From: an uncultured Eubacterium sp.
Lineage (GTDB): Bacteria > Bacillota > Clostridia > Lachnospirales > Lachnospiraceae
Length of the DNA: 64,000 bases
Direction: 5' to 3'
Assembly (NCBI GenBank): GCA_910586225.1
Contig: CAJUIL010000002.1
Span: 124,001 to 188,000, forward strand
In this document: positions 41,719 to 49,868 of the stretch, piece after piece
How positions within the stretch are numbered: position 1 is the stretch's first letter
Layout: each line of letters begins with the position of its first letter
Made by a program: the position numbers and the translations under genes
The notes under the pieces: generated by a model
What the model was told of the DNA's origin: nothing
Seen by the model: the letters and a program-made list of their open reading frames with translations, nothing else
Database searches by the model: none

Positions 41719-42384
41719 TTATAACCCCATTTTATGGAGTATCCCATCTGCGCTTACGCCAGGATGCGTCACATACAGCCGACAGATCTGCTCAGCCAGT
41801 TCCCGGCTGATACGGCAGCTTTTTGCGATCGTGTCAACCGGCTTTCCTTTGTCCGTTTCTTTCATAACGCGCAGGACAAGCGCTTTCATATCTTTTTGCT
41901 GTGTAAGACAGCTGGAGGGACTTGCGGCTGTCTCAAGCTGGATGCGTTCAATTTGAAACACACCGTTTTCTGGTACGGTTAGTATTGCCATTGTTGCAGG
42001 GAGCAGAAAACGACGCCTGCCGCAGCTGCCGGGGTTGAGCCATGTCTGTCCGTTTTTACAAAGAGTTTCATATTGGTGTGAATGGCCGTAAATAATGAGA
42101 TCCTTGTCGGTAACGGCTTCTTTGTTTAACAGTTTTTTATTATGGATCATAAAAATGTGTATGCCATAAAGCTCCAAGGACAACGTCTGCGGAAGGCGCT
42201 TTGCCCATTCGCGGTCTGCATTGCCGCGTACGGCATAGACAGGGGCGATTGTTTCCAGCTGCGTTAAAAGCTGCTCCGTATGGATATCCCCGCCGTGCAA
42301 GATCACGTCGCAATGGCGTAATGCGGCTGTGACAGGTTCTCTCAATACGTTATGGGTGTCGGATATTACGCCAATCTTATGCAT
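41719..42384 (-). CDS. YfcE/MJ0936-type metallophosphoesterase with C-terminal helical domain
   Basis: A 221-residue enzyme. Residues 1-155 are the calcineurin-like phosphodiesterase domain: GVISDTHN, ILHGGDIH, VRGNADRE, FMIHNKKL and IIYGHSHQYE, with final LNPGSCGRRR, giving the standard two-metal ligand set. About 65 extra residues (DMKALVLRVMKETDKGKPVD, CRISRELAEQICRLYVTHPG) form a helical extension, as in Clostridial members of the family, perhaps for dimerisation or nucleic-acid contact. It probably cleaves phosphodiesters; the substrate is unknown. The gene overlaps nothing and is 5 bases from the CPBP gene's end, so both share an operon. Confidence 0.9.
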   Translation of the reverse strand: MHKIGVISDTHNVLREPVTAALRHCDVILHGGDIHTEQLLTQLETIAPVYAVRGNADREWAKRLPQTLSLELYGIHIFMIHNKKLLNKEAVTDKDLIIYGHSHQYETLCKNGQTWLNPGSCGRRRFLLPATMAILTVPENGVFQIERIQLETAASPSSCLTQQKDMKALVLRVMKETDKGKPVDTIAKSCRISRELAEQICRLYVTHPGVSADGILHKMGL

Positions 42385-42389
42385 AGCGG

Positions 42390-43271
42390 TTACTCCTCGC
42401 AGCTTTTATCCGCCGGATGCAGGTCGCGTATCGCAATGCCATGCTGGAACATAAAAATGCCCGCATAGGTCAGCAGGACGCCGACAGTCAGCCAGAGCAA
42501 AAAGAAAAACGGCTGTTCCATATGATAATACATCGACGCATTTGCAAAGGATCCCAACAGGTTAAAAAACGCGTGGAACAAGATTGGGATCGCAAGAGAG
42601 CCGCCTGCTTCACAAAGATACCCGATAAACAGCCCTAAAAACGCGGCATAAATGCCCTGGATCATATTTAAATGAAATACTCCGAATAATACAGCCTGCA
42701 GGCAGATCGCTCCGGCTGCGGGCAGAGATCGTTTTGCGTATCCATAAGTAACGCCGCGGAAAATAAGCTCCTCGGATATCGGCGCGATTAGGATGGCATA
42801 GAAAAGGGTAAGCGGCGATGAAGTGCCGATGCCCGCTGTTTCGATCAGGTCTGTATAGGACTGCATCCAGTCCGGACGCAGGATACCAATAAAATTCATC
42901 AGGTAGGTAATGACATACTGCAGCCCAAAGCTTAGAAGCAGCAGAGACATTACGATCCAAGGATTGAACGCTGATCTTACCGGGACCCGCTCCTGCGTGG
43001 GAGCTAATTTTTTCCGATACCAGAAGGCAAATATAACGAGCGCGGCTATTGCGTAGGTCATAGACAGCAAAATAATAAACGGCCCGGTTGACAGCAGGGA
43101 AAGCAGCTGATGGATCAGCTCGTCCAGTGAGATCCTGATCCCGGCACGGTTATGATCTAAAACGATCGCGATAACGGCAATTCCGCAGACAGGGATAGCT
43201 ACTAGGTTCTGCAGGATGATTGTCAGCGCCAGCGGCAGCAGGCAGAAGAAAAAACGACCGATACGTTTCAT
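42390..43271 (-). CDS. CPBP-family intramembrane metalloprotease (CAAX-protease-like)
   Basis: A 293-residue membrane protein with about eight helices. ISEELIFRGVTYGYAKR carries the Glu-Glu-x-x-x-Arg motif, FGVFHLNM the second-helix His and ILFHAFFNLLG the third His/Asn motif, all as in the Abi/CPBP family. Bacterial members process peptides or serve in bacteriocin self-protection; the specific role is unknown. It is followed by the metallophosphoesterase gene, 5 bases apart, on the same strand. Confidence 0.9.
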   Translation of the reverse strand: MKRIGRFFFCLLPLALTIILQNLVAIPVCGIAVIAIVLDHNRAGIRISLDELIHQLLSLLSTGPFIILLSMTYAIAALVIFAFWYRKKLAPTQERVPVRSAFNPWIVMSLLLLSFGLQYVITYLMNFIGILRPDWMQSYTDLIETAGIGTSSPLTLFYAILIAPISEELIFRGVTYGYAKRSLPAAGAICLQAVLFGVFHLNMIQGIYAAFLGLFIGYLCEAGGSLAIPILFHAFFNLLGSFANASMYYHMEQPFFFLLWLTVGVLLTYAGIFMFQHGIAIRDLHPADKSCEE

Positions 43272-43362
43272 AATGGGATTCCTCCTTTTTTTGGATCATT
43301 CGTTTGTCCATTTAAGCTTTATTGTATTCCAAAAGCAGAGGAAATGCAATCTGATTTTTGAT

Positions 43363-43391
43363 TTGACGCAGCCGTGATATTTTTATATAAT
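43363..43391 (+). promoter_or_regulatory. Strong SigA promoter for aroK-type gene
   Basis: TTGACG (43363-43368), 17-base spacer, perfect TATAAT (43386-43391); the 5' leader would be about 26 bases. Confidence 0.8.
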
Positions 43392-43423
43392 GGCAGGAGA
43401 AATTTGAGAAAAGGATGATGGCT

Positions 43424-43957
43424 ATGACGCAGAAGAAAAACAATATTACACTGATCGGTATGCCGGGCGCCGGGAAGAGCACGGTTGGCGTTGTACTGGC
43501 AAAAATGCTGGGCTTTCACTTTCTGGACAGCGACCTTTTGATACAGGAGAAGACGGGCAGGCTGCTGCATGAGCTGATCCGGGAGCATGGCGATGCGCAG
43601 TTTTTGGAGATCGAGAACCGGGTAAACGCTGGTATTACAGTCAGCCGCACAGTGATCGCTACGGGCGGGAGCGCGGTGTATGGCGCACAGGCGATGGCGC
43701 ATCTGCGGGAAATTTCTGCGGTTGTTTATTTAAAGCTGCCGGAGGAATGCTTGGAAGAACGGCTCGGAGATCTGCGGGAGCGCGGTGTTGTGATGGGAGC
43801 CGGAAAAACACTCCGAGATCTGATGGATGTTCGCGAGCCATTGTATGAAAAATATGCGGATGTTACTATGGATGTGGGACAGGCGGATATTCGGGAAGCG
43901 GCGCAGAGCATTGCCAGTTGGGTTAACGGCGACGGCGCGCAGCTGCGTATCGGATAA
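43424..43957 (+). CDS. aroK: Shikimate kinase
   Basis: Phosphorylates shikimate at the 3-hydroxyl in the chorismate pathway. A 177-residue P-loop kinase: Walker A ITLIGMPGAGKSTVGVVLA, LDSDLLIQ (shikimate Asp), ENRV and ATGGSAVYGA (Gly-Gly loop). ATG 43424 is chosen with GAAAAGG at best distance; ATGs at 43415 and 43418 are alternatives. Some residues differ from textbook AroK, and a related gluconate-type kinase cannot be excluded, but shikimate kinase is best. It is followed by the response regulator 11 bases later. Confidence 0.85.
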   Translation: MTQKKNNITLIGMPGAGKSTVGVVLAKMLGFHFLDSDLLIQEKTGRLLHELIREHGDAQFLEIENRVNAGITVSRTVIATGGSAVYGAQAMAHLREISAVVYLKLPEECLEERLGDLRERGVVMGAGKTLRDLMDVREPLYEKYADVTMDVGQADIREAAQSIASWVNGDGAQLRIG

Positions 43958-43968
43958 AGGCGGGAAGT

Positions 43969-44649
43969 ATGATGAAAAAAATATTGCTGATCGAGGACGA
44001 TAGGGATTTGAACACAGGGCTTGTTTGTGATCTGGAGATGGAGCATTACGAGGTCTTTGCCGCGTTTTCTCTGGGCGAGGGTATCCGGCTGCTTGCGAAG
44101 GAGCAGGTGGATCTGATCTTGTTGGACGGGAATCTGCCGGACGGCGACGGCTTTGATTTTTGCAAGGCTGTGAAGGCGGAGCATGACATCCCGGTTATTT
44201 TTCTGACGGCAAGGGATATGGAGCAGGATGAGGTGTGCGGGTTTGACTGCGGTGCGGATGATTATATTACGAAGCCCTTTAAAATGCCGATCCTGCACCG
44301 GAGGATACAGGCGGCGCTGCGCCGATCCAGCGCAAAGGAAGCAGACAGCAGGTATGACGACGGATTTTTAAAGATTGATTTTGAAAGGCTGACAGCAGAG
44401 CGGGATAAAGAGGTGCTGACATTGACGCCTACGGAATTTAAGATTGTGCGGCTTTTGACTGCAAATGCAGACAAGGTATTGACAAAGCGGCTGCTGTTGG
44501 AAAAAATATGGGACAGCAGCGGAAATTTTGTGGATGAGCATACTGTCGCGGTTAATATTAACCGCCTGCGCAAAAAGCTCAAATCTGATGGACATACGTA
44601 TATCAAGACCTTGTATGGGATGGGATATCAGTGGAAAGGCAGGGAATGA
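43969..44649 (+). CDS. OmpR-family response regulator
   Basis: A 226-residue DNA-binding regulator. Receiver domain (1-120) with LLIEDD, phospho-Asp53 in LILLDGNLPDGDG, FLTARD and the Lys in YITKPF. Winged-helix domain (about 130-226) with LTPTEFKIVRLLT and HTVAVNINRLRKKL. It is followed by its kinase with essentially no gap and then an ABC/FtsX transporter, so it probably regulates that transporter in response to peptide antibiotics or cell-envelope stress. Confidence 0.94.
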   Translation: MMKKILLIEDDRDLNTGLVCDLEMEHYEVFAAFSLGEGIRLLAKEQVDLILLDGNLPDGDGFDFCKAVKAEHDIPVIFLTARDMEQDEVCGFDCGADDYITKPFKMPILHRRIQAALRRSSAKEADSRYDDGFLKIDFERLTAERDKEVLTLTPTEFKIVRLLTANADKVLTKRLLLEKIWDSSGNFVDEHTVAVNINRLRKKLKSDGHTYIKTLYGMGYQWKGRE

Positions 44650-44650
44650 G

Positions 44651-45589
44651 GTGGAACCGGAACAAATCTTGGTAGCGGTTTCCATGCTGTTTTTTGCCGG
44701 AAGCATTGGGATTGCTGTTTATGTTAGAAAAAGCCTGGTGCGGTATACGGACAATTTTATGGACAGCCTGGATGCGATACTTACAGGAAAAGGCAGTATA
44801 GACTTTGCGGTCAGTAAAGAAACGCTGATCGGGAAGATCCAGATAAGAATCTGCCGTCTTGCGGAAATTATGGAACAAAAATCTGGGGAAAGCAGGCGTC
44901 AGAGAGAGATTTTGGAATCGATGATCTCGGATATTTCCCATCAGGTCAAAACTCCGGTCGCCAGTTTGCGGATGTACCACAGCCTTTTGGAGCGGGACGG
45001 GCTGGATCAGGAAAAGAGGCTGGAATTTTTACACGCGGCGGAACGTCAGGCTGATAAGCTGGATTTTTTCATGAACAGCATGATCCGGATGTCTAGGCTG
45101 GAAACGGGCCTGATCAAAGTACGGCCGGAACGAAATTCTGTCTATGAGCTGCTGGCGCAGGCGGTCTGTGACGCGGCGTTAAAGGCTGAAGAAAAAAAGA
45201 TCGGTATTTTCGTAGAATGCCCACAGGAGCTTAAGGCGTATTTTGACCATAAATGGACGGTGGAGGCGGTGTTTAATATTGTGGATAACGGTGTTAAGTA
45301 TACGCCGCCTGGTGGAAAACTGGTCATTTCGGCTGCGCAGACAGATTTTTTTGTGCGGATCTGCGTACAGGATAATGGAAGAGGGATTGCTGACGAGCGG
45401 ATCCCCAAGATCTTCCAGCGCTTTTATCGGGAGCCGGAGCTTGCGGATATCGAAGGAGTAGGACTTGGGCTGTACTTGGCGCGGGAGATCGTAATGAAGC
45501 AGGGAGGCTTTTTGGAGGTGCGGTCTGAGAAAGGGAAAGGCACGCAGATGTACGTGAATCTTCCAATAGAAAGCTTTGCGCCTGCATGA
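44651..45589 (+). CDS. Sensor histidine kinase paired with the OmpR-type regulator
   Basis: A 312-residue kinase with one N-terminal membrane helix (about 5-25) and very short outside part, HisKA with phospho-acceptor His97 in SDISHQVKTPVASL, and HATPase_c with NIVDNGVKYTPPGGK, VQDNGRGIADERI and GVGLGLYLAREI. Sensors of this kind lacking an extracellular domain often receive the signal from the transporter. GTG 44651 starts one base after the regulator's stop, so coupling is probable; the reading frame extends upstream into the regulator but has no other usable start. Confidence 0.88.
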   Translation: MEPEQILVAVSMLFFAGSIGIAVYVRKSLVRYTDNFMDSLDAILTGKGSIDFAVSKETLIGKIQIRICRLAEIMEQKSGESRRQREILESMISDISHQVKTPVASLRMYHSLLERDGLDQEKRLEFLHAAERQADKLDFFMNSMIRMSRLETGLIKVRPERNSVYELLAQAVCDAALKAEEKKIGIFVECPQELKAYFDHKWTVEAVFNIVDNGVKYTPPGGKLVISAAQTDFFVRICVQDNGRGIADERIPKIFQRFYREPELADIEGVGLGLYLAREIVMKQGGFLEVRSEKGKGTQMYVNLPIESFAPA

Positions 45590-45605
45590 CTTTTGGAATG
45601 GTTGG

Positions 45606-45657
45606 ATTATCTCAAATTTGTTACTTTTCTGAGAACAGTTTGAGATAATTTTTTTTT
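45606..45657 (+). terminator. Terminator between kinase and ABC genes
   Basis: ATTATCTCAAA (45606-45616) pairs with TTTGAGATAAT (45639-45649), followed by a run of nine T. It is a strong site, so the ABC genes may have their own promoter or depend on read-through. Confidence 0.9.
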
Positions 45658-45700
45658 ATGCTTATTTTATCAAATGAAAGAAAGGCAGGAATCAATTAGG

Positions 45701-46378
45701 ATGGGTTTGAATTTGATCTTAGAAGCAGAAAATCTGAAAAAATACTACGGTGAAGAGCCAAATATTACAAAAGCATTGGACGGCGTGAGCATTACCGCTG
45801 CGCAGGGAGAGTTTGTTTCGATCATTGGCACAAGCGGGAGCGGGAAATCTACGCTTTTGAATATGCTGGGTGGTCTGGATGTACCCACTTCGGGCAGCAT
45901 CCGCATTAGGGGCAAAGAAATCGCAAAAATGAATGACGAACAGCTTACGATCTTCCGCAGGAGGAATATTGGGTTTGTATTTCAAAATTATAATCTGGTG
46001 CCGATCTTGAATGTATATCAGAACATCGTACTGCCGATTGAGCTGGACGGCAATAAGGTCGACAAGGATTATACAGACAGGATCATCCGTATGCTGCATC
46101 TGGAGGAAAAGCTGGAGAACCTCCCGAATAACCTTTCCGGCGGGCAGCAGCAGAGGGTGGCCATTGCAAGGGCGCTGGCGGGAAAGCCGGCGATTATCCT
46201 CGCGGATGAGCCGACCGGAAATTTGGATTCCAAAACGACAATAGAAGTCATGCAGCTGTTGAAAATGACGAGCGCGCAGTTTGGCCAGACGCTGGTCATG
46301 ATCACGCATAACCCGCAGCTGGCGCAGATTGCGGATCGGATGATACGGATAGAAGATGGGAAGCTGGTAAAACAGTAA
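45701..46378 (+). CDS. ABC transporter ATP-binding protein (MacB/LolD type)
   Basis: A 225-residue ATPase: Walker A IGTSGSGKSTLLN, Q-loop FVFQNYNLVP, signature NLSGGQQQRVAIARAL, Walker B IILADEPTGNLDSKT and H-loop MITHNPQ. It belongs to the LolD/MacB/BceA subfamily that works with FtsX-type permeases. ATG 45701 has AGGCAGGA 10 bases upstream; an ATG at 45674 lacks a site. The permease follows 20 bases later. Confidence 0.95.
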   Translation: MGLNLILEAENLKKYYGEEPNITKALDGVSITAAQGEFVSIIGTSGSGKSTLLNMLGGLDVPTSGSIRIRGKEIAKMNDEQLTIFRRRNIGFVFQNYNLVPILNVYQNIVLPIELDGNKVDKDYTDRIIRMLHLEEKLENLPNNLSGGQQQRVAIARALAGKPAIILADEPTGNLDSKTTIEVMQLLKMTSAQFGQTLVMITHNPQLAQIADRMIRIEDGKLVKQ

Positions 46379-46398
46379 AGCAGGAAAAGGAGCAGATT

Positions 46399-48927
46399 AT
46401 GAGTATCTTAGAAAACAACAACCGAGGTTTTATAAAAACGCTGTCCCAAAACTGTCTGAAGGCGAATAAAGGACGCAATAACATCGCAGTTCTGGCGATC
46501 GTACTGACAGCTGTTTTGTTTATGGCGCTGACGACAGTGCTTGAGGGCGCGCAGATCACGGAGAAAAACCAGAAGCTGCATCAGATTGGTACGAAGTTTA
46601 TGGTGTCTGTCAAAGATCTGACAAAGGAAGAGGCGCACCGGCTTGCGTCCGCGCCGGAATTTACCGTATCCGCGCTGGAGCGGTATGTGGCTGGTGCGAT
46701 CAATCCACAGCTTAGCCATATGCAGGCGATTGTGGGGTGGGTAGATGAAACAATGGCAGAAAACAGCTTTATGGAGCTTGCGGAAGGGCACTATCCAAAA
46801 AAGGAGGATGAGCTTGCCTGTGACACCGAGGTGCTGCGCCTGCTGGGACTTCCGCAGGAAACAGGCAGTACGTTTGTACTTCAGTACACGGTTGGGGATG
46901 TGGAGCTGGAAAAGCAGATGACAGTTTGTGGGTTTTGGGAAGGCAGGAAATATGAACAGAGTGCGTCACTGCTTGTTTCCGAAGCTTTTGTGGATGAGGC
47001 AGTACTGCGATTTGACGGCGACTATGCATCGTACAAAGAAGCGCACTACGATGTCAGAGGCAATTTTGCAGACGAGGCGAAGCTTACAGAACAGCTTGAC
47101 CGCCTGCTGGAACGGTTTGGCTATGATCCGGATGCAGAGCGGGGCGAGGATGGATTTGTCATTCATCATGTCAATCCAGTGTACGAGGTGAATACAAAGG
47201 ATCTCAAAGAGTCCGGCGCAATGGCAGGCGTTGGGGCGCTGCTGATCTTACTGGCAGGGTACTTGATTATCTATAATATTTTTAAGATTTCGATCGAGAA
47301 GGATATCCGTCTGTATGGGCAGCTTAAGACCGTCGGCACGTCTCCAAAACAGATCCGGTATATGGTCGTTCGCCAGGGCATGGTACTTTCTGTAAAGGGC
47401 ATTCCGGCAGGGCTTGTTTTGGGCTGGCTGCTTGGCAATATGCTGCTGCCGCTTGTTATGGCCCATACATCGTTTCAGGAAGTACAGTTTGTATTTCCGT
47501 CTGTCTGGGTGTGGCTGTTATCTGGGGCGTTTACGTTTTTGACGGTAAGGATCAGCTGTGCAAGGCCGGGCCGCATAGCCGGGAAAATCTCTCCTGTGGA
47601 AGCGCTTAAGTACCACGGAGGCGAGAGGAACAGGAAAAAGTGTAAAAAGGGCAGACAGTCCGGGCACCGTCTTTGGGCTATGGCGATAGCGAACCTTGGC
47701 AGGAACAGGGCAAAGACCGCGCTGGTCGTTCTCTCAATAGCATTGAGTGCTGTGCTGCTGAATTGTGTGTTAAATTACAGCGGGAGCATGGATATGGAAA
47801 CGTTTGTACGGCGCGAGTCGATCACGGATTTTAATGTGCTCAGTGCAAATTATTTAAAGTATAGCATGGAAGATTATCAGAAAACAGTGCCGCAGGAGGC
47901 AGCGGAGCTGTTAAGCAGCATGGATGGGGTCAGGGACTTCGCGAATATTTACTGCTGGATGCTGCCAGGCGACAAGCTGATAACCGGAAATGAGGATACC
48001 GGAAGCATTACCCGTTGGAACGGGGAAGATACGCCGGAAGATTTCACAGTATTTACCCGTGAAAGAATGGTGTACGGAATGAACGAGCAGGCGTGCGACG
48101 GCCTAAAGATCATAGAAGGCTCGATCGATTATAAAAAGCTGTGCAGCGGCAATTATGTGGTTATGGCTGGCCTTCTAAGCGATAGAGGGGAATATATGTA
48201 TCAGAGCCAGGAATTTCATGCAGGCGATATCATAGAGCTGGAAATTGAAGGAAAGGCAAAGGAATATACCGTTATGGCGGTGGCTGGCGTGTCAGCTTCC
48301 CAGTGCATGAGTTACAGCAAGGGTGGTTACGAGTCGGTTGTGTTTGCAGAATCGGTCTTTATGGAAATATTTCCGGATATGAAGCATCCGATCCACTGCC
48401 TGTTTAACGCGGAGGATGGGAAATTTGACGACTTAAGGGAACAGGCGCAGGATATCGCGGAGCAAAATGGTCTGTCCGTACTGACAAGGCTGACCGCGGA
48501 AGAGGAATTTAAAGAGATGCGCCGGACATACAGTATGGCCGGGATCATTGTGGCGGTTATTTTGGGCGCGATCGGTGTTTTGAATTTAGTCAATGTGATA
48601 CTGACAGGCGTGATCGCAAGACAGCGCGAGTTTGCGTCGATGCGAAGCATCGGGATGACGAGAAAGCAGCTGCAGAAGCTTGTAGTCTATGAGGGTATGA
48701 TGTACGCTTTCCTTGCGGGGATAGCGGCGGTGCTGTGCAGCGGGGTATTGTCGGTGTCGCTTGTGAAAAGCCTGGCAGAGGATCTTTGGTTTATGAAATA
48801 TCATTTTACCGTTGTACCGGCGCTGGTGGTTTCGCTGATCTGTGTCTTTTTAGCTGGATGCATCAGTGTGGGGACGGACAGGATATGGAATCAGGGAAGT
48901 ATTGTGGAGCAGCTGCGTAATTCGTAA
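46399..48927 (+). CDS. FtsX-family ABC permease
   Basis: An 842-residue permease with one N-terminal membrane helix (about 28-48), a large outside domain (about 50-270), three helices (near 275, 330 and 370), a second helix-loop-helix module starting near 430 (AMAIANLGRNRAKTALVVLSI), another outside domain, and three final helices (near 715, 765, 805). This duplicated FtsX layout is typical of exporters of peptides or lipids. With the two-component system upstream it resembles antimicrobial-peptide detoxification modules (BceAB-like), though BceB has a different topology. AAAGGAGC precedes the ATG. Confidence 0.9.
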   Translation: MSILENNNRGFIKTLSQNCLKANKGRNNIAVLAIVLTAVLFMALTTVLEGAQITEKNQKLHQIGTKFMVSVKDLTKEEAHRLASAPEFTVSALERYVAGAINPQLSHMQAIVGWVDETMAENSFMELAEGHYPKKEDELACDTEVLRLLGLPQETGSTFVLQYTVGDVELEKQMTVCGFWEGRKYEQSASLLVSEAFVDEAVLRFDGDYASYKEAHYDVRGNFADEAKLTEQLDRLLERFGYDPDAERGEDGFVIHHVNPVYEVNTKDLKESGAMAGVGALLILLAGYLIIYNIFKISIEKDIRLYGQLKTVGTSPKQIRYMVVRQGMVLSVKGIPAGLVLGWLLGNMLLPLVMAHTSFQEVQFVFPSVWVWLLSGAFTFLTVRISCARPGRIAGKISPVEALKYHGGERNRKKCKKGRQSGHRLWAMAIANLGRNRAKTALVVLSIALSAVLLNCVLNYSGSMDMETFVRRESITDFNVLSANYLKYSMEDYQKTVPQEAAELLSSMDGVRDFANIYCWMLPGDKLITGNEDTGSITRWNGEDTPEDFTVFTRERMVYGMNEQACDGLKIIEGSIDYKKLCSGNYVVMAGLLSDRGEYMYQSQEFHAGDIIELEIEGKAKEYTVMAVAGVSASQCMSYSKGGYESVVFAESVFMEIFPDMKHPIHCLFNAEDGKFDDLREQAQDIAEQNGLSVLTRLTAEEEFKEMRRTYSMAGIIVAVILGAIGVLNLVNVILTGVIARQREFASMRSIGMTRKQLQKLVVYEGMMYAFLAGIAAVLCSGVLSVSLVKSLAEDLWFMKYHFTVVPALVVSLICVFLAGCISVGTDRIWNQGSIVEQLRNS

Positions 48928-49001
48928 CCTTTGGCGTATACTTACCAGCATATAGATGTTTGAATTGATGAAATAGTTTTTTCGTTTATAATTTGGAGTA
49001 T

Positions 49002-49066
49002 AAAATTACCTTTCCTTAGTTTATAAGATAGTCCGAACAACTATATGAGAACGGAAAGGTAATTTT
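49002..49066 (+). terminator. Long-loop terminator after the permease gene
   Basis: AAAATTACCTTTCC (49002-49015) pairs with GGAAAGGTAATTTT (49053-49066), with a smaller inner hairpin ATAGT/ACTAT and T-rich ends. It probably ends the ABC operon and, on the opposite strand, the convergent toxN transcript. Confidence 0.75.
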
Positions 49067-49119
49067 TATTGTCTAGCACATCTCCATTTTTTGGTGTAAC
49101 TACGAATCTTTCCATTCGT

Positions 49120-49509
49120 CTAAAGATGTTCATTTATGTATTCTAAATATCCCTGCTCCAGAATTGTAAAATCGCAGCTGTTATCTGTCAAAATCTGCTT
49201 ACGATTCTCTGTAACCATCTCATAAATCTTATTTGCTTTCTTCTGTATTTTTGCAGCATTATTTATACAAAATTGATATTCTTTATTAAGTAGAAACCGA
49301 TACTTTTCATCTTGAACGTCTTTGATCACAAATTTTTCCAGACAGGTATCAGGAACTGGCACCATGTAATTAAACCGCAAGGAACCTTTTACTTCTCTTT
49401 TATCACCCGGAATCCGGATCAGAATATTTGCTTCTTGTTTCTTACGCCGTTTCTTTTCGTATTCTTGAAGAAACTGAACATAGCCTTCATTTATCTTGTA
49501 AAAGTCCAT
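49120..49509 (-). CDS. toxN: ToxN/AbiQ-family type III toxin, apparently missing catalytic segment
   Basis: A 129-residue member of the ToxN/AbiQ endoribonucleases that are held by a repeated RNA antitoxin. Recognisable parts are MDFYKINEGYVQFLQEY, LRFNYMVPVPDTCLEKF (family LRLNNMIPVP) and YQFCINNAAKIQKKANKIYE (family FCKDNWSQIQKRASKVY), ending CDFTILEQGYLEY. ToxN and AbiQ are about 170-185 residues. Here about 40 residues between the N-terminal helix and the RFNYMVPVP segment are absent, the part that holds Tyr29, Lys33 and the Thr-Ser-Pro-Lys motif of Pectobacterium ToxN. Activity is therefore doubtful. ATG 49509 is chosen because GGAGG is 6 bases before it; an in-frame ATG at 49521 precedes the site. 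Confidence 0.82.
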   Translation of the reverse strand: MDFYKINEGYVQFLQEYEKKRRKKQEANILIRIPGDKREVKGSLRFNYMVPVPDTCLEKFVIKDVQDEKYRFLLNKEYQFCINNAAKIQKKANKIYEMVTENRKQILTDNSCDFTILEQGYLEYINEHL

Positions 49510-49528
49510 CGGCGCCTCCATATGTAGA

Positions 49529-49559
49529 AAAATTGGGAGATAAGAAGCTTATCTCCCAA
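49529..49559 (-). terminator. Terminator between toxI repeats and toxN
   Basis: A perfect 12-bp stem, CTTATCTCCCAA with TTGGGAGATAAG, and 3-base loop, followed on the minus strand by a T-run. In type III systems this terminator lets most transcripts stop after the RNA repeats and some continue into toxN, setting the antitoxin excess. Confidence 0.9.
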
Positions 49560-49563
49560 AAAT

Positions 49564-49670
49564 AAAGGTTCGCATTTCAAGCTGCGAAGCACTTAATGAA
49601 AGGTTCACATTCAAAGCTGCGAGGCACTTAAATGAAAGGTCTGCACTTAAAGCAGCAGAGTTCTTTGAAT
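49564..49670 (-). ncRNA. toxI: ToxI-type antitoxin RNA, three tandem repeats
   Basis: Three direct repeats of 35-36 bases (49564-49598, 49599-49634, 49635-49670, plus-strand coordinates). On the minus strand each ends with a CCTTT that adjoins the next unit. Repeats 1 and 2 are close; repeat 3 (promoter side) is more diverged. Each could be one ToxI pseudoknot unit released by ToxN cleavage. Promoter, repeats, terminator and toxin occur in the classic ToxIN order. Confidence 0.88.
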
Positions 49671-49694
49671 AAGCAATTTATCTGCTTTGTCTAT

Positions 49695-49723
49695 ATTATA
49701 TTCAAATTTTTATGAAAAAGCAA
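49695..49723 (-). promoter_or_regulatory. Strong promoter for toxI-toxN
   Basis: On the minus strand TTGCTT (49718-49723), 17-base spacer, perfect TATAAT (49695-49700). The expected transcript start is near 49688, about 20 bases before the first repeat. Confidence 0.85.
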
Positions 49724-49782
49724 TCACTTTTTTACTTTTCCAGTTAATGTATTCTACACGACTGCCGGCACTTGGGAAGCTA

Positions 49783-49811
49783 TTGCATTTTGCTGATGCA
49801 TCATATATAAT
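49783..49811 (+). promoter_or_regulatory. Promoter for the glycosyltransferase gene
   Basis: TTGCAT (49783-49788), 17-base spacer, perfect TATAAT (49806-49811), divergent from the toxI promoter, 58 bases before the start. Confidence 0.78.
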
Positions 49812-49868
49812 GAGTGCTATAGATAAGGAAAGACGCTTAAAGCGGCAAATAGATCATGGTGGAGAACA

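Noticed and set aside
45590..45700. Separate short peptide gene before the ABC ATPase
   Set aside because: The region is filled by a terminator and the ATPase RBS; no frame with a start and RBS remains.
49564..49670. Possible short CRISPR array (three 36-base repeats)
   Set aside because: The repeats are contiguous without spacers, are transcribed from a strong promoter and are followed by a terminator and toxN, the ToxIN pattern.
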